A stretch of 51,449 nt of DNA, from positions 1 to 51,449 of the forward strand of contig CAKVLT010000004.1 in NCBI GenBank assembly GCA_934757945.1, given 5' to 3'. The position numbers and the translations under genes were made by a program. This document shows positions 7,204 to 16,584 of the stretch, piece after piece. The notes beneath the pieces were generated by a model. The model did no database searches. It had not been told where the DNA came from and saw nothing but the letters and a program-made list of their open reading frames with translations. Source of the stretch: an uncultured Bulleidia sp. GTDB lineage: Bacteria > Bacillota_I > Bacilli_A > Erysipelotrichales > Erysipelotrichaceae. The number at the start of each line of letters is the position of its first letter. The first letter of the stretch is position 1.

Positions 7204-9039
7204 TTATTCTTCTGTCTCCAGTTTACCCATTGCACGATAATGTCTTCTGCGTTCGATTTCTGTTAAGTACTTCTTACGAACACGAATATCTGTAGGTGTA
7301 ATCTCTACAAGTTCATCATCGTTAATGAATTCAATAGCACTCTCCAATGTCAGAATACGTGGTGGTACAAGCTTCATGGCTTCGTCGTTACCTGTAGAAC
7401 GTACAGCTGTCATCTTCTTATTCTTGATAGGGTTTACGCCCATATCCATATTCTTTGCAGAAACACCGATAATCATACCTTCATACACAGGAGTCTGTGC
7501 ACCGATAAACAGTGTACCTCTTTCCTGAATATTCCATAGAGCATATGTCATAGCTCCACCTGTTTCAGTAGAAATCAACGCACCATTTTCACGCTGTGGA
7601 ATTTCACCCTTCCATGGTTCATAATCCGCCAGTCTTTGTACGATAGTACCTTCACCGTGAGTCATATTGATAAAATCACTTCTGAAACCAATCAGTCCAC
7701 GTGTAGGGCACATATAGGTTATACGGGAATATGTTCCAATATCTTCCATATCTCTTAAGATACCCTTACGAACATTCAATGCGGAAATAACAGCACCGGA
7801 ATATTCTGTTGGAACATCTACAACTACTTCTTCTACAGGTTCGCATGTTTCGCCATCAATCTTCTTAAGAATAACTTCTGGACGGGATACGGCAATTTCA
7901 TATCCTTCTCTGCGCATCTGTTCCAGAAGGACTGTTAAGTGCAATTCACCTCTTCCAGAAACTTTGAATGTATCTGTGGAGTCTGTATCTTCTACTTTCA
8001 GACCTACGTTAACTTCCAGTTCCTTTTCCAGACGCTCACGAATATTTCTGGAGGTAACAAATTTACCTGTCTGCCCTGCAAATGGAGAGTCATTCACCAT
8101 GAAGTTCATGGACAATGTCGGTTCTTCAATCTTAATAGCAGGTAATGGGTCAACTACGCCTGTAGGGCATAATGTATCACCGATATTGATATCTGGAATA
8201 CCAGAAATCATACAGATTTCACCACACTGGATTTCATCTACAGGTACTCTGCTCAGTCCTTTATAAACGAAAATCTGGTTTGTCTTACCCTGGTGTGCAC
8301 TGCCATCCGCATTACATACTTGATAATTTGTACCTGTCTTTAAAGTACCTTTATAGATTCTTCCAATACCCAGTCTTCCGATATAGTCATCATAAGCAAG
8401 AGCGGAAACCTGCATCTGTACAGGTTCATCCATTAGATTTGGATATGCCTGAACATGATGGATAATCGTTTCGAATAAAGGCACAATATCATTGTTTGTA
8501 TCGTTATCCCAGTCGTAACGTACAATACCTTCACGAGCCACACCAAATAACATAGGGAAGTCCAGCTGATCATCTGTTGCGTTCAATTCCAGGAACAGAT
8601 CATATACTTCATCAATAACCTGAGCGGAACGCTGATCCTGCTTATCCATCTTATTAATCAATAAGATTGGACGTAAGCCGATTTCCAGAGATTTCTGTAA
8701 TACGAAACGTGTCTGTGGCATTGGACCTTCAGCACTATCTACAAGAAGAATAACGGTATCTACAGTCTTGATGATACGTTCTACTTCACTGGAGAAGTCA
8801 GCGTGGCCCGGTGTATCCACGATGTTAATCTTATAATCTTTATAGGTAACGGAGCAGTTCTTGGAATAGATGGTAATTCCTCTTTCTCTTTCAAGATCGT
8901 TAGAGTCCATAATACAATCTACGACTTTCTCATTGTCTTTAAATACATGAGACTGTTTTAAGAAAGCATTTACTAATGTGGATTTACCTGCGTCTACGTG
9001 TGCGATTACTGCAATATTTATAATCTTCTGATAGTCCAT
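7204..9039 (-). CDS. typA: GTPase TypA/BipA
   Basis: 611 residues, normal family length. A ribosome-associated translational GTPase needed for ribosome assembly and stress growth. G1 AHVDAGKST (13-21), switch region ERERGIT, G3 DTPGHAD (75-81) and G4 NKMD (129-132) are intact. The EF-G-like domains and the TypA-specific C-terminal domain (ITYMCPTRGLIGFRSDF onward) follow. ATG 9039 follows AAGAGGTGAGC. It is monocistronic, with its own promoter (9069-9097) and terminator. Confidence 0.97.
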   Translation of the reverse strand: MDYQKIINIAVIAHVDAGKSTLVNAFLKQSHVFKDNEKVVDCIMDSNDLERERGITIYSKNCSVTYKDYKINIVDTPGHADFSSEVERIIKTVDTVILLVDSAEGPMPQTRFVLQKSLEIGLRPILLINKMDKQDQRSAQVIDEVYDLFLELNATDDQLDFPMLFGVAREGIVRYDWDNDTNNDIVPLFETIIHHVQAYPNLMDEPVQMQVSALAYDDYIGRLGIGRIYKGTLKTGTNYQVCNADGSAHQGKTNQIFVYKGLSRVPVDEIQCGEICMISGIPDINIGDTLCPTGVVDPLPAIKIEEPTLSMNFMVNDSPFAGQTGKFVTSRNIRERLEKELEVNVGLKVEDTDSTDTFKVSGRGELHLTVLLEQMRREGYEIAVSRPEVILKKIDGETCEPVEEVVVDVPTEYSGAVISALNVRKGILRDMEDIGTYSRITYMCPTRGLIGFRSDFINMTHGEGTIVQRLADYEPWKGEIPQRENGALISTETGGAMTYALWNIQERGTLFIGAQTPVYEGMIIGVSAKNMDMGVNPIKNKKMTAVRSTGNDEAMKLVPPRILTLESAIEFINDDELVEITPTDIRVRKKYLTEIERRRHYRAMGKLETEE

Positions 9040-9068
9040 TTGCTCACCTCTTATGTTTAAACGTGTCT

Positions 9069-9097
9069 ATTATATTTACTTCACCCGTGAAAATCAA
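9069..9097 (-). promoter_or_regulatory. Sigma-A promoter of typA
   Basis: On the minus strand TTGATT, a 17-nt spacer, then a perfect TATAAT, 30 nt upstream of the typA start. This is the best vegetative promoter match in the chromosomal part. Confidence 0.8.
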
Positions 9098-9210
9098 TAA
9101 GATACCCCTTACAACTTTGACCACTTTGTCTATAAAATAAGGATATCTGTGAAATTCACACATCTTTGCATAAGGAATTTACAAATGCACGCAGAAAAGA
9201 GGAAATTCTT

Positions 9211-9417
9211 TTACTCTTCTTTTTCAAAAATCAGATTCCTTTCCTGTACATGTCCTGTTCCACGTTGCTTTACAGGAATATACCCAACATATCTCCATCT
9301 ATTTAAAGCTCTTTTTTCAATAACAGAACGATACTCTTCAATGCGATATACATTACCAGCTCCTAATCCCCATCCTTCCAGATTACAGCTTATAGTTTCA
9401 TATTCATATCTGTACAT
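9211..9417 (-). CDS. Small DUF4177-like protein
   Basis: 68 residues beginning MYRYEYETI, with an aromatic strand pattern and a central ALNRWRYVGYIPV segment typical of DUF4177 proteins (one small alpha/beta unit, function unknown). ATG 9417 follows GGGAGGATAAAAC. Its start lies inside the end of the nucleotidyltransferase-like gene (28 nt overlap), so the two are co-translated. Confidence 0.65.
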   Translation of the reverse strand: MYRYEYETISCNLEGWGLGAGNVYRIEEYRSVIEKRALNRWRYVGYIPVKQRGTGHVQERNLIFEKEE

Positions 9418-9908
9418 GTTTTATCCTCCCTGAATATATCCTGTTGATAAAAACGTTCAATCATTCCTGCTTTTCCACACCTGCCCATTAAACGATAATA
9501 CTCACCCCATAATAGAGCAGACTGCAGTGGTATCTCCTCTTTCCCAAGAGACATTTTTTCCACAATCTGCTCTGCCTTTAAAGAACAGTCATATACCTTT
9601 CCATCATGCACAATGGAAAATCCTGCCATGACATCCACATCAACCCCGTCAACAGTGTATTCCATAAATGTTTTTGTCTTATACCCCGGATTTGGCATTG
9701 AAGGATGTAATTCTCCCATCTCAGATAATATTTTTCTGACACAGGCCACATCTTTTTCTGCAATCATCAGATCAATATCGTGAAACTCTGCTGTAATACC
9801 TTTAAAATAGAGCAACATAGATGCTCCTAAAGCCCATATAACCTCTTCCTCATTAAACTGATGAGCTATTTTTTTCAACACTTCGATTTTTTCGTTTATT
9901 TCCACCAT
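9390..9908 (-). CDS. Nucleotidyltransferase-fold protein
   Basis: 172 residues with the signature of the DNA polymerase beta-like nucleotidyltransferase superfamily: ALGASMLLYFKG followed by FHDIDLMI (the G-S ... DxD metal site) and a later DGVDVDVMAG. Such stand-alone proteins modify small molecules or RNA, or act as toxin or antitoxin parts; the substrate is unknown here. ATG 9908 follows TGGAGGAAGT. It is translationally overlapped with the small DUF4177-like gene. No HEPN partner is seen. Confidence 0.65.
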   Translation of the reverse strand: MVEINEKIEVLKKIAHQFNEEEVIWALGASMLLYFKGITAEFHDIDLMIAEKDVACVRKILSEMGELHPSMPNPGYKTKTFMEYTVDGVDVDVMAGFSIVHDGKVYDCSLKAEQIVEKMSLGKEEIPLQSALLWGEYYRLMGRCGKAGMIERFYQQDIFREDKTCTDMNMKL

Positions 9909-9962
9909 ACTTCCTCCATTTCATAAAATCTGATGACAGGTAAAGATATACTCCAAATTTAC

Positions 9963-10391
9963 CTATATCTTTTTTATTGGATGCCTGATAACTGTTTTCC
10001 ACTTTTCAGGTGCAACCTTTCTTGCATCAGAAAGATAAATCTCATGATGTAATCTTGTTTCTGTCAGATCATTGCAATATCCGTTTGCATCGAGAAAGGC
10101 ATTCATTAAAGCAACAGTAGCCGGTTCGTCATCAAATGGTCCCATATGCATTATCTGAACACACAGGCCTTCATCAATTGTCATAAGCTCTGCCGATGAA
10201 CAATTCATTTTTTTCTTTTTAGTTGCTGTTTGCACTGCCCATTCAAAATCCTTTTGCGTTATGAAATCCGGCAAACGGATAACAGAAATCCAATTAAAGG
10301 AAGCTTTATCCATATAGTCTATACCTTCTATACCATCCTGCCACCAGAAACCTTCAAGTGGCGGAACTACATATTCAAAAAAACCTTCAAT
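9963..10391 (-). pseudogene. GyrI-like effector-binding protein, N-terminal half missing
   Basis: The frame encodes the C-terminal portion of a GyrI-like/AraC-effector-binding protein: VVPPLEGFWW, the SVIRLPDFIT strand, GLCVQIMHMGPFDDEP and HHEIYLSDARKVAPEKWKT. Intact relatives are about 200 residues, so roughly 90 N-terminal residues are absent. The coherent frame extends back past the first ATG (10313) to the hydrolase stop at 10392-10394 and is in the same frame as that hydrolase. A shorter 116-residue product from ATG 10313 (AGAAGG upstream) is possible. The most likely reading is a recombination scar in which the hydrolase gene replaced the 5' half. Confidence 0.75.
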
Positions 10392-11132
10392 TTAACAAAC
10401 TAACCTCTTTACTCTTTCAACATAATCATCTGCATGATTTATGCTAATATCCCCGTGATAATATCCTTGTAATACTTCAAGTTCACTATTTGGTATTAAA
10501 TGAACAATTTTAGTTGCTGATTTTTTCATAATAGGTCTTTCTTTACTTCCAACTAATACGAGGGTCTTTGCTTTAGTATTCGATAAAGTGTTTTTTACTT
10601 CATAATTAGAATTTGACTTCATAAAAGCAATTAAATTATCTTTTGTAATTTTACAAGTATCTTCATAATATAGAGCAAACAAGCTTTTTTTAAGTTTCAA
10701 ACTTTTAAATTGTAGTTTTGAAAACCACTTTTTACTTATCAAACAATATGATAAATTAAATATTGGCTCTATCATTTTATAGGTAAAGTCCATTGGAATT
10801 ACCAAAGCACTTTCAATAATAGCACATTCACATATATTAGGATTTTTAGATAATATTTCTAATAAAATTTGTCCGCCTAATGATAACCCTCCAATTAGTT
10901 TTACTTTTCCATTATAATTTTTATTTATAAAATTTATTATTTCTAGAGCATTGCTTTCAATAGAAGTAAAATTTGTATCACTTCCTGAATGTCCATCTAA
11001 TATAGGAATAACTATGTGAAATTCATTTTCAAGCAAGGATATTTCATCTATATAATTCCACCAAGAAAGACCTCCACCGTGTAATAAAATTATAATATCA
11101 TTATTCTTTGCTCCATATTCTTTATATTCCAT
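10392..11132 (-). CDS. Alpha/beta hydrolase, probably recently acquired
   Basis: 246 residues, alpha/beta-hydrolase fold: oxyanion HGGG, nucleophile elbow GGLSLGG, a late strand LVLVGSKERP and a C-terminal His in YYHGDIS. A cytoplasmic esterase or lipase-like enzyme of unknown substrate. The gene is clearly more AT-rich than its neighbours, rich in Asn, Ile and Lys, and its stop abuts the truncated GyrI-like frame in the same reading frame. Both facts point to horizontal insertion. The start at 11132 (ATG, GAGGTGTAAG upstream) gives the full N-terminal strand. Confidence 0.75.
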   Translation of the reverse strand: MEYKEYGAKNNDIIILLHGGGLSWWNYIDEISLLENEFHIVIPILDGHSGSDTNFTSIESNALEIINFINKNYNGKVKLIGGLSLGGQILLEILSKNPNICECAIIESALVIPMDFTYKMIEPIFNLSYCLISKKWFSKLQFKSLKLKKSLFALYYEDTCKITKDNLIAFMKSNSNYEVKNTLSNTKAKTLVLVGSKERPIMKKSATKIVHLIPNSELEVLQGYYHGDISINHADDYVERVKRLVC

Positions 11133-11230
11133 CTTACACCTCTAATTACACCTCTAAATCTCGATTTACCACTCTGTTTCATTCATTTATTACACCTGTT
11201 TATTTTATCAGAGATCCTCTATTCGCTTAT

Positions 11231-11270
11231 ATAAAAAAAGGGTTTTCAAGACTCATTGTCTCAAAAAACC
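11231..11270 (-). terminator. Intrinsic terminator of the GH1 gene
   Basis: On the minus strand GGTTTT plus GAGAC pair with GTCTTG plus AAAACC (about 12 bp, one bulge), followed by CTTTTTTTATA, just after the GH1 stop codon. Confidence 0.8.
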
Positions 11271-11277
11271 TTCAAAG

Positions 11278-12747
11278 TTAAAGAGCTTCACCGTTAGATT
11301 CGATGATTTCTTTATAACGATAGTAGGAATTCTTGATTTTTCTTTCCAGAGTACCATGTCCATCATTGAAACGATCTACATAGACAAATCCATAACGTTT
11401 CTTCATTTCTCCTGTACCCGCGGAAACCACATCAATTGGTCCCCACCATAAATAGCCCATCACATGACATCCATCTTCTATGGCAAGAGCCACCTGCTTG
11501 AGATGTTCCTCAAGATAATGTACTCTGAACGGATCTTCAATCTTTCCGTTTTCATCCAGATTCTCATCCAGACCTATACCATTTTCCACAATGAACTGAG
11601 GAAGATGATAACGATCTTCAAACACATTGATTAATAGTCTTAACCCTTCCGGATCTACTGGCCAGCTCCATGGTTTTGGAGAACATTCTGTTAAGTAAGG
11701 ATTGTCCTTACCTTTAATACCACCTGTATTATTCAGCATAGTTGCATCTGTAGCATACACTGCAGAACGATAATAACTGTAAGAAATAAAATCAATGGTA
11801 TTTTCTTTCATCAGCTGTAACCCTTCTGCATCCATCTTTGGTGTCCAGGAAGGATTCTTTTTCCATAATGCTTTAACATACGATGGTATTTCACCAAACA
11901 CCATGGGATCACACATGTAATAGACAGCCCATCTTTGTGTATCATACGCACCAAACACGTCAGATGGCTTACATGTTTCAGGATAGGTACACACTCCAGA
12001 AGCTGTCATCATATTTCCCACTTTTGCCTCAGGATCAATCTCATGACATAGTTTTACTGTCCATGCATTGGCCACAAGGATATTGTAATATCCCTGCCAG
12101 ATGTCTTCTTTAGTAGTTGATCCTATAGGATCAGAAGGATCCTTTGGATTATGAATAGTTAAAACACTTCCTGCTACAAATGGATTTCGTAACATGGCAT
12201 TGACTTCGTTAAAAGTTAACCAGTACTTCACTTTACCCTTATAACGTGTAAAAAGTACTTTGGCATAATTCTTCCAGAATCCAATCAGTTTCTCATTGGA
12301 CCATCCGCCATATTCAGTCAATAGATGTAACGGTGTTTCATAATGAGACATCGTAATGACCGGTTCCATACCAAGTTCTATCATCTCATCAAACAGTTCA
12401 TCATAGAATGCAAGACCCTTTTCATTAGGTTCTGTTTCATCTCCATTCGGGAAAATTCTACCCCAGGCAATAGAAGTTCTGAAACAGTTGAATCCCATAC
12501 CTGCCATCAGGGTCAGATCTTCTTTATGACGATGATAGAAATCAATAGCTTCATGGGATAAGTATTTCTTATTCGGGTCCAGACACATTTCATACTTTTC
12601 ACCATTCCATCTGATACCCGGTTCTTTTGAACCGATACCCACCAGGATATCTGTCACATTAGGCTGTTTTCCATCTTCCAGCCATGCACCTTCCAGCTGA
12701 TTGGCAGCTACAGCACCGCCCCATAAAAAATTCTCAGGAAATTTCAT
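11278..12747 (-). CDS. 6-phospho-beta-glucosidase (glycoside hydrolase family 1)
   Basis: 489 residues, normal GH1 length. It splits PTS-imported phospho-beta-glucosides such as cellobiose-6-P or arbutin-6-P into glucose-6-P and aglycone. The N-terminal GH1 signature FLWGGAVAANQLEGAW, acid/base Glu181 in TFNEVNA and nucleophile Glu388 in VENG are present. The C-terminal RKIKNSYYRYKEII region carries the basic and Tyr residues typical of phospho-specific members. ATG 12747 follows GGAGGATATACAAC. No PTS permease or BglG antiterminator is adjacent, and the gene is monocistronic between a promoter region and a terminator. Confidence 0.93.
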   Translation of the reverse strand: MKFPENFLWGGAVAANQLEGAWLEDGKQPNVTDILVGIGSKEPGIRWNGEKYEMCLDPNKKYLSHEAIDFYHRHKEDLTLMAGMGFNCFRTSIAWGRIFPNGDETEPNEKGLAFYDELFDEMIELGMEPVITMSHYETPLHLLTEYGGWSNEKLIGFWKNYAKVLFTRYKGKVKYWLTFNEVNAMLRNPFVAGSVLTIHNPKDPSDPIGSTTKEDIWQGYYNILVANAWTVKLCHEIDPEAKVGNMMTASGVCTYPETCKPSDVFGAYDTQRWAVYYMCDPMVFGEIPSYVKALWKKNPSWTPKMDAEGLQLMKENTIDFISYSYYRSAVYATDATMLNNTGGIKGKDNPYLTECSPKPWSWPVDPEGLRLLINVFEDRYHLPQFIVENGIGLDENLDENGKIEDPFRVHYLEEHLKQVALAIEDGCHVMGYLWWGPIDVVSAGTGEMKKRYGFVYVDRFNDGHGTLERKIKNSYYRYKEIIESNGEAL

Positions 12748-12885
12748 AGTTGTATATCCTCCATACAGTCATTATATATAGGAAAAACCGACATAATGTA
12801 CCATATGTATTTACCGCAACTGGTATATAAAATAAAGATATCCCATAAATTAACATAATTCTTCATGCAGAATTCACGCAACAAA

Positions 12886-12915
12886 TTAGCACTCCTACGT
12901 TTGGTGTGCTAATAT
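12886..12915 (+). promoter_or_regulatory. CIRCE-type HrcA operator overlapping the ftsH promoter
   Basis: TTAGCACTC, 9 nt, GTGTGCTAA (12886-12912). The CIRCE consensus is TTAGCACTC-N9-GAGTGCTAA, so one base differs and the spacing is exact. A -10-like TAATAT overlaps the right arm (12910-12915) and a TTAGCA -35-like hexamer overlaps the left arm, so HrcA binding would block initiation of ftsH. Confidence 0.8.
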
Positions 12916-12933
12916 ATACATACATGAAAGAAG

Positions 12934-14796
12934 GTGATTTTTATCAACACGAAAGATCCTAAAAAGCCTACTCTCTATTATTTTGCAGTTATTTTAATGA
13001 TTATGTCTCTTTTTAATCTGATATTGATGCCTGGTTACAAGCAAAGTCAGATTGTCACTACCAACTATAGTGAGTTTATGGAAAAGACAGATAACGATGA
13101 AGTAAAAGAAGTAGAGGTGCAGAACAATCAGATTCTGTATACACTAAAAGACGGAGACACCATTTATAAAACAGGTTTGATGAACGATCCTGATTTAACC
13201 CAAAGATTATATGATAAAGGTGTCACATTCACGACAGACATTCAGGAGGAAACCTCCCCTATAGCAAACTTCCTGCTTACATGGGTTGGTCCTATCCTGC
13301 TAGCTGCATTATTCTGGAACTTCATGTTAAAACGTATAACTGGTGGTAAAGGTGGGGGAGGCGCTATGAGTTTCTCCATGGGCAAATCCAACGCCAGAGT
13401 TTACGTTAAGAGCCAGCAAGGCATTCGTTTCAAAGATGTGGCCGGCGAAGATGAAGCTAAAGAATCTTTACAGGAAATCGTTACATACCTGCATGATCCA
13501 GGCAAATATAAGCAGATTGGTGCTACCATGCCTAAAGGCATCTTACTGGTAGGTCCTCCTGGAACAGGTAAAACTATGCTTGCAAAAGCCGTTGCCGGTG
13601 AATCCAACGTACCATTCTTCTCTATTTCAGGTTCTGAATTTGTGGAAATGTTTGTAGGTATGGGTGCCAGCAAAGTCCGTGATTTATTCAAACAGGCAAA
13701 AGAAAAAGCTCCATGTATTGTATTCATTGATGAAATTGATGCGATTGGTGGCAAACGTAATGCCGGGAATATGTCCGGCGGTAATGACGAACGTGAACAG
13801 ACTCTCAACCAGTTATTAACAGAAATGGATGGTTTTGAAGGTAATACAGGCGTAGTAATTCTTGCGGCTACCAACAGACCGGAATCTCTTGACCCTGCCT
13901 TATTAAGACCAGGCAGATTTGACAGACGTGTTCCAGTAGAGCTTCCTGACTTAAAAGGACGTGAAGAAATCTTGAAAGTACACGCTGCCAAAGTCAAAAC
14001 AGAACCAGGTATTGACTACAATACCATTGCCCGTATGGCCAGTGGTGCCAGTGGTGCTGAACTTGCCAATATTGTCAACGAAGCAGCTTTAAGAGCTGTA
14101 AGACAAGGAAGATCTACAGTCACTCAGACGGATATGGAAGAAAGTATTGAAGTTGTCTTTGCAGGCTATCAGAAAAAGAATGCTATTCTGACTACAAAAG
14201 AAAAACTGACAGTTTCCTACCATGAAGTAGGTCACGCATTAGTTGCGGCATTACAGACACATTCTGCTCCGGTTCAGAAGATTACCATTATCCCAAGAAC
14301 TTCAGGTGCACTTGGGTATACCATGCAGGTAGAAGAAGGCAACCACTACTTATATACTAAGGAAGAACTTGAAAACAGAATTGCTACTTTAACAGGTGGC
14401 AGAGCTGCAGAAGAAGTTGTCTTTAACGAGATTTCTACCGGTGCAAGTAACGATATTGAACAGGCTACCAAAGTAGCACGTTCCATGATTACCCGTTATG
14501 GTATGTCCGAAGACTTCGATATGGTTGCCATGGAATCTGTACAGAATAAATACCTTGGAGGAGATACTTCCATGGCATGCAGTGATGATACAGCCGCTTT
14601 GATTGATGCTAAAGTTGTAGAATTAGTAAAACAGCAACACGAAAAGGCAAAACAGCTACTCATCGAACACCGTGCAGATCTGGATCGTATTGCAAAATAC
14701 CTGTATGAAAAAGAAACGATTACAGGTGAAGAATTCATGAAGATTCTGAATCAAAAAGAAGATGAAAATCTCCCTGAAGTAATTGATGCACAATAA
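12934..14796 (+). CDS. ftsH: ATP-dependent zinc metalloprotease FtsH
   Basis: 620 residues. A membrane-anchored AAA+ protease that degrades misfolded membrane and regulatory proteins. TM1 about 13-31, extracytoplasmic domain, TM2 about 109-131, Walker A GPPGTGKT (207-214), Walker B IVFIDEID (262-269), second region of homology NRPESLDPALLRPGRFDRR, zinc site HEVGH (430-434) with Asp507. The start is unusual. GTG 12934 is the only canonical in-frame start and sits on the best Shine-Dalgarno-like stretch (AGAAGGTG). An overlapping 12-codon ORF (12924-12962, ATG) runs out of frame across it. The gene stands alone on the plus strand. Confidence 0.95.
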   Translation: MIFINTKDPKKPTLYYFAVILMIMSLFNLILMPGYKQSQIVTTNYSEFMEKTDNDEVKEVEVQNNQILYTLKDGDTIYKTGLMNDPDLTQRLYDKGVTFTTDIQEETSPIANFLLTWVGPILLAALFWNFMLKRITGGKGGGGAMSFSMGKSNARVYVKSQQGIRFKDVAGEDEAKESLQEIVTYLHDPGKYKQIGATMPKGILLVGPPGTGKTMLAKAVAGESNVPFFSISGSEFVEMFVGMGASKVRDLFKQAKEKAPCIVFIDEIDAIGGKRNAGNMSGGNDEREQTLNQLLTEMDGFEGNTGVVILAATNRPESLDPALLRPGRFDRRVPVELPDLKGREEILKVHAAKVKTEPGIDYNTIARMASGASGAELANIVNEAALRAVRQGRSTVTQTDMEESIEVVFAGYQKKNAILTTKEKLTVSYHEVGHALVAALQTHSAPVQKITIIPRTSGALGYTMQVEEGNHYLYTKEELENRIATLTGGRAAEEVVFNEISTGASNDIEQATKVARSMITRYGMSEDFDMVAMESVQNKYLGGDTSMACSDDTAALIDAKVVELVKQQHEKAKQLLIEHRADLDRIAKYLYEKETITGEEFMKILNQKEDENLPEVIDAQ

Positions 14797-14805
14797 CAAT
14801 AGATA

Positions 14806-14840
14806 GAAAAAGATGGATTTTTTACAGACCCATCTTTTTT
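14806..14840. terminator. Bidirectional terminator between ftsH and the ABC genes
   Basis: An AGATGG/CCATCT stem flanked by AAAAA and TTTTTT, located between the convergent ftsH stop and the ABC half-transporter stop at 14839. The run of T is adequate on both strands. Confidence 0.85.
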
Positions 14841-16584
14841 ACTTTAATGAATAATTCAATGCCTGGGTGGTAAACAATTTGTAATACAGACTGTCTGTAT
14901 CTTTCATCAGTTCTTTATGCGGGGCAAAAGCTTCCACCTTGCCATTATTTAAGACAAGAATCTTATCACAGAACATGCTGGAGGACATTCTGTGAGAGAT
15001 ATACAAAGCAGTTTTATCCTTTGCCAGTCTGTTAAAGTTTTCATAGATATCTGCTTCAGACTTTGGATCAAGAGCACTGGTCGGCTCATCCAGTATAAGT
15101 ATCTGAGATGGTTTGGATATAGCTCTTGCAATAGCTATCTTCTGTAACTGTCCACCAGAGAGTTCCACACCCTTTTCATCGTAAGATTTACCAATACTAG
15201 ATTCCATTCCTGCAGGCAATTTTTCTACAACATCATATACACCAACTTCTTCCAGTACCTTTTTACAATTCTCTTTACTCATATCAGGCTGTACATTCTC
15301 TCTGATGGAATAATTAAAGAGTTTATAATCCTGAAAGATCGAAGAAATCTGCTGCATATAAGAGGTATTGGAATACGCATCAATATTAATGCCGTTTATT
15401 TTGATTTCACCTGAATCACATGGATATAGTTTGCATAACAGTTTGACTATTGTGGTTTTCCCTGCACCGTTTAATCCTACAATAGAAATCTTTTCGTGTT
15501 TATGAATGGTAAAAGAGACATCTTCCAGCACATTGACTTGTGTATGAGGATAATGAAAAGTTACATGTTCGAAAGTAATTGTCTCTATTTCTTTTAATTC
15601 CTTATCTCCTTCTTTACAAGTTTCCTGCATATTCATAAAGGTTAGAACAGGTTTTACATATTCTACACCTCTTGTAAAACCACTGCCTGCAATAATCATG
15701 GCACTGACAGCAGAAGAAAAAGAAACAGCCGAAGTTGTAATCAGAGTAAACTGTGAAACAGGAAGATTTCTTTGTATTGTTTCGATACCCACCAGTGTAT
15801 AGATACCTCCCATACATCCATAACGAATACAGGATAACAACGCATCAAACAATCCTCTTCTCGTAACAGTCTTTCTGAAGTATTTGCCCATTTCACCTAC
15901 ATAAGTATGCAGTTGGGAGTCCATCACATCATAAACAGAATATATCCTGAAATCTTTTGCAAGAGATGGAGATAATAAGGTGTCCAGATAATACCCATAT
16001 CTAAAATTGATTGGCAGTAATTTCTTAAAGACATCCACATTCTGTTTTGTAGCAATCAGTGTCACTGCCAATGTGCAAAGTACACCGATTCCAAGTACTG
16101 CTATCAGTCGTCTGTCAAACTGAAACAGCACTACGGATAAAGTGAGAATCACTACTGTGTTTGTGGCAAATCCTGTAAATCCATCAAAGAACGTATACAC
16201 AGCACCCATATTATTCATCCCCATAATGGCATCGTTTTTTAACTGTACATAGTATGTGTCTTCCAGACAGGCAAAAGGCAAAGTCATAATCTTATCGGAT
16301 ATCTTCTGATTCACTCTTTCATTCATTTTTTCCTTAGCCGTTTCCATCTTGGCCTTCATAATGCGTTTTAACAGAAAGAAAACACCTTCAGTAATGGTGA
16401 TGCAAAGAATAGTCTTCACACTTTGATCAACCAGACCTTTTTCCAGTACATCCATCATATAGGCAAGAGCATAGACTGTAAAAAGAGAGGAGAAGGATTG
16501 TATCAGAGCTGAAAAAGCCAAGAGAAAAAATAACTGCGGATAGATAGACCAGGCAAGTTCCATAAATCGTATTGTTGTTTTCAT
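14839..16584 (-). CDS. ABC exporter half-transporter (permease-ATPase), second subunit
   Basis: 581 residues: an N-terminal transmembrane domain of six helices (about 15-320) fused to an ATPase. Walker A GLNGAGKT, signature LSGGQ, Walker B ILILDEPTSALDP and the H-loop His in ISHRMSS are intact. Its ATG lies in ATGA shared with the stop of the upstream half-transporter, so the two are stoichiometrically coupled and form a heterodimeric exporter. The substrate is unknown; lipids, peptides or drugs are all possible. It is the last gene of the XRE-controlled operon. Confidence 0.88.
   Translation of the reverse strand: MKTTIRFMELAWSIYPQLFFLLAFSALIQSFSSLFTVYALAYMMDVLEKGLVDQSVKTILCITITEGVFFLLKRIMKAKMETAKEKMNERVNQKISDKIMTLPFACLEDTYYVQLKNDAIMGMNNMGAVYTFFDGFTGFATNTVVILTLSVVLFQFDRRLIAVLGIGVLCTLAVTLIATKQNVDVFKKLLPINFRYGYYLDTLLSPSLAKDFRIYSVYDVMDSQLHTYVGEMGKYFRKTVTRRGLFDALLSCIRYGCMGGIYTLVGIETIQRNLPVSQFTLITTSAVSFSSAVSAMIIAGSGFTRGVEYVKPVLTFMNMQETCKEGDKELKEIETITFEHVTFHYPHTQVNVLEDVSFTIHKHEKISIVGLNGAGKTTIVKLLCKLYPCDSGEIKINGINIDAYSNTSYMQQISSIFQDYKLFNYSIRENVQPDMSKENCKKVLEEVGVYDVVEKLPAGMESSIGKSYDEKGVELSGGQLQKIAIARAISKPSQILILDEPTSALDPKSEADIYENFNRLAKDKTALYISHRMSSSMFCDKILVLNNGKVEAFAPHKELMKDTDSLYYKLFTTQALNYSLK

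Noticed and set aside
13401..13997. 198-codon minus-strand frame inside ftsH
   Set aside because: Antisense shadow of the AAA domain, low-complexity Ser/Pro composition.
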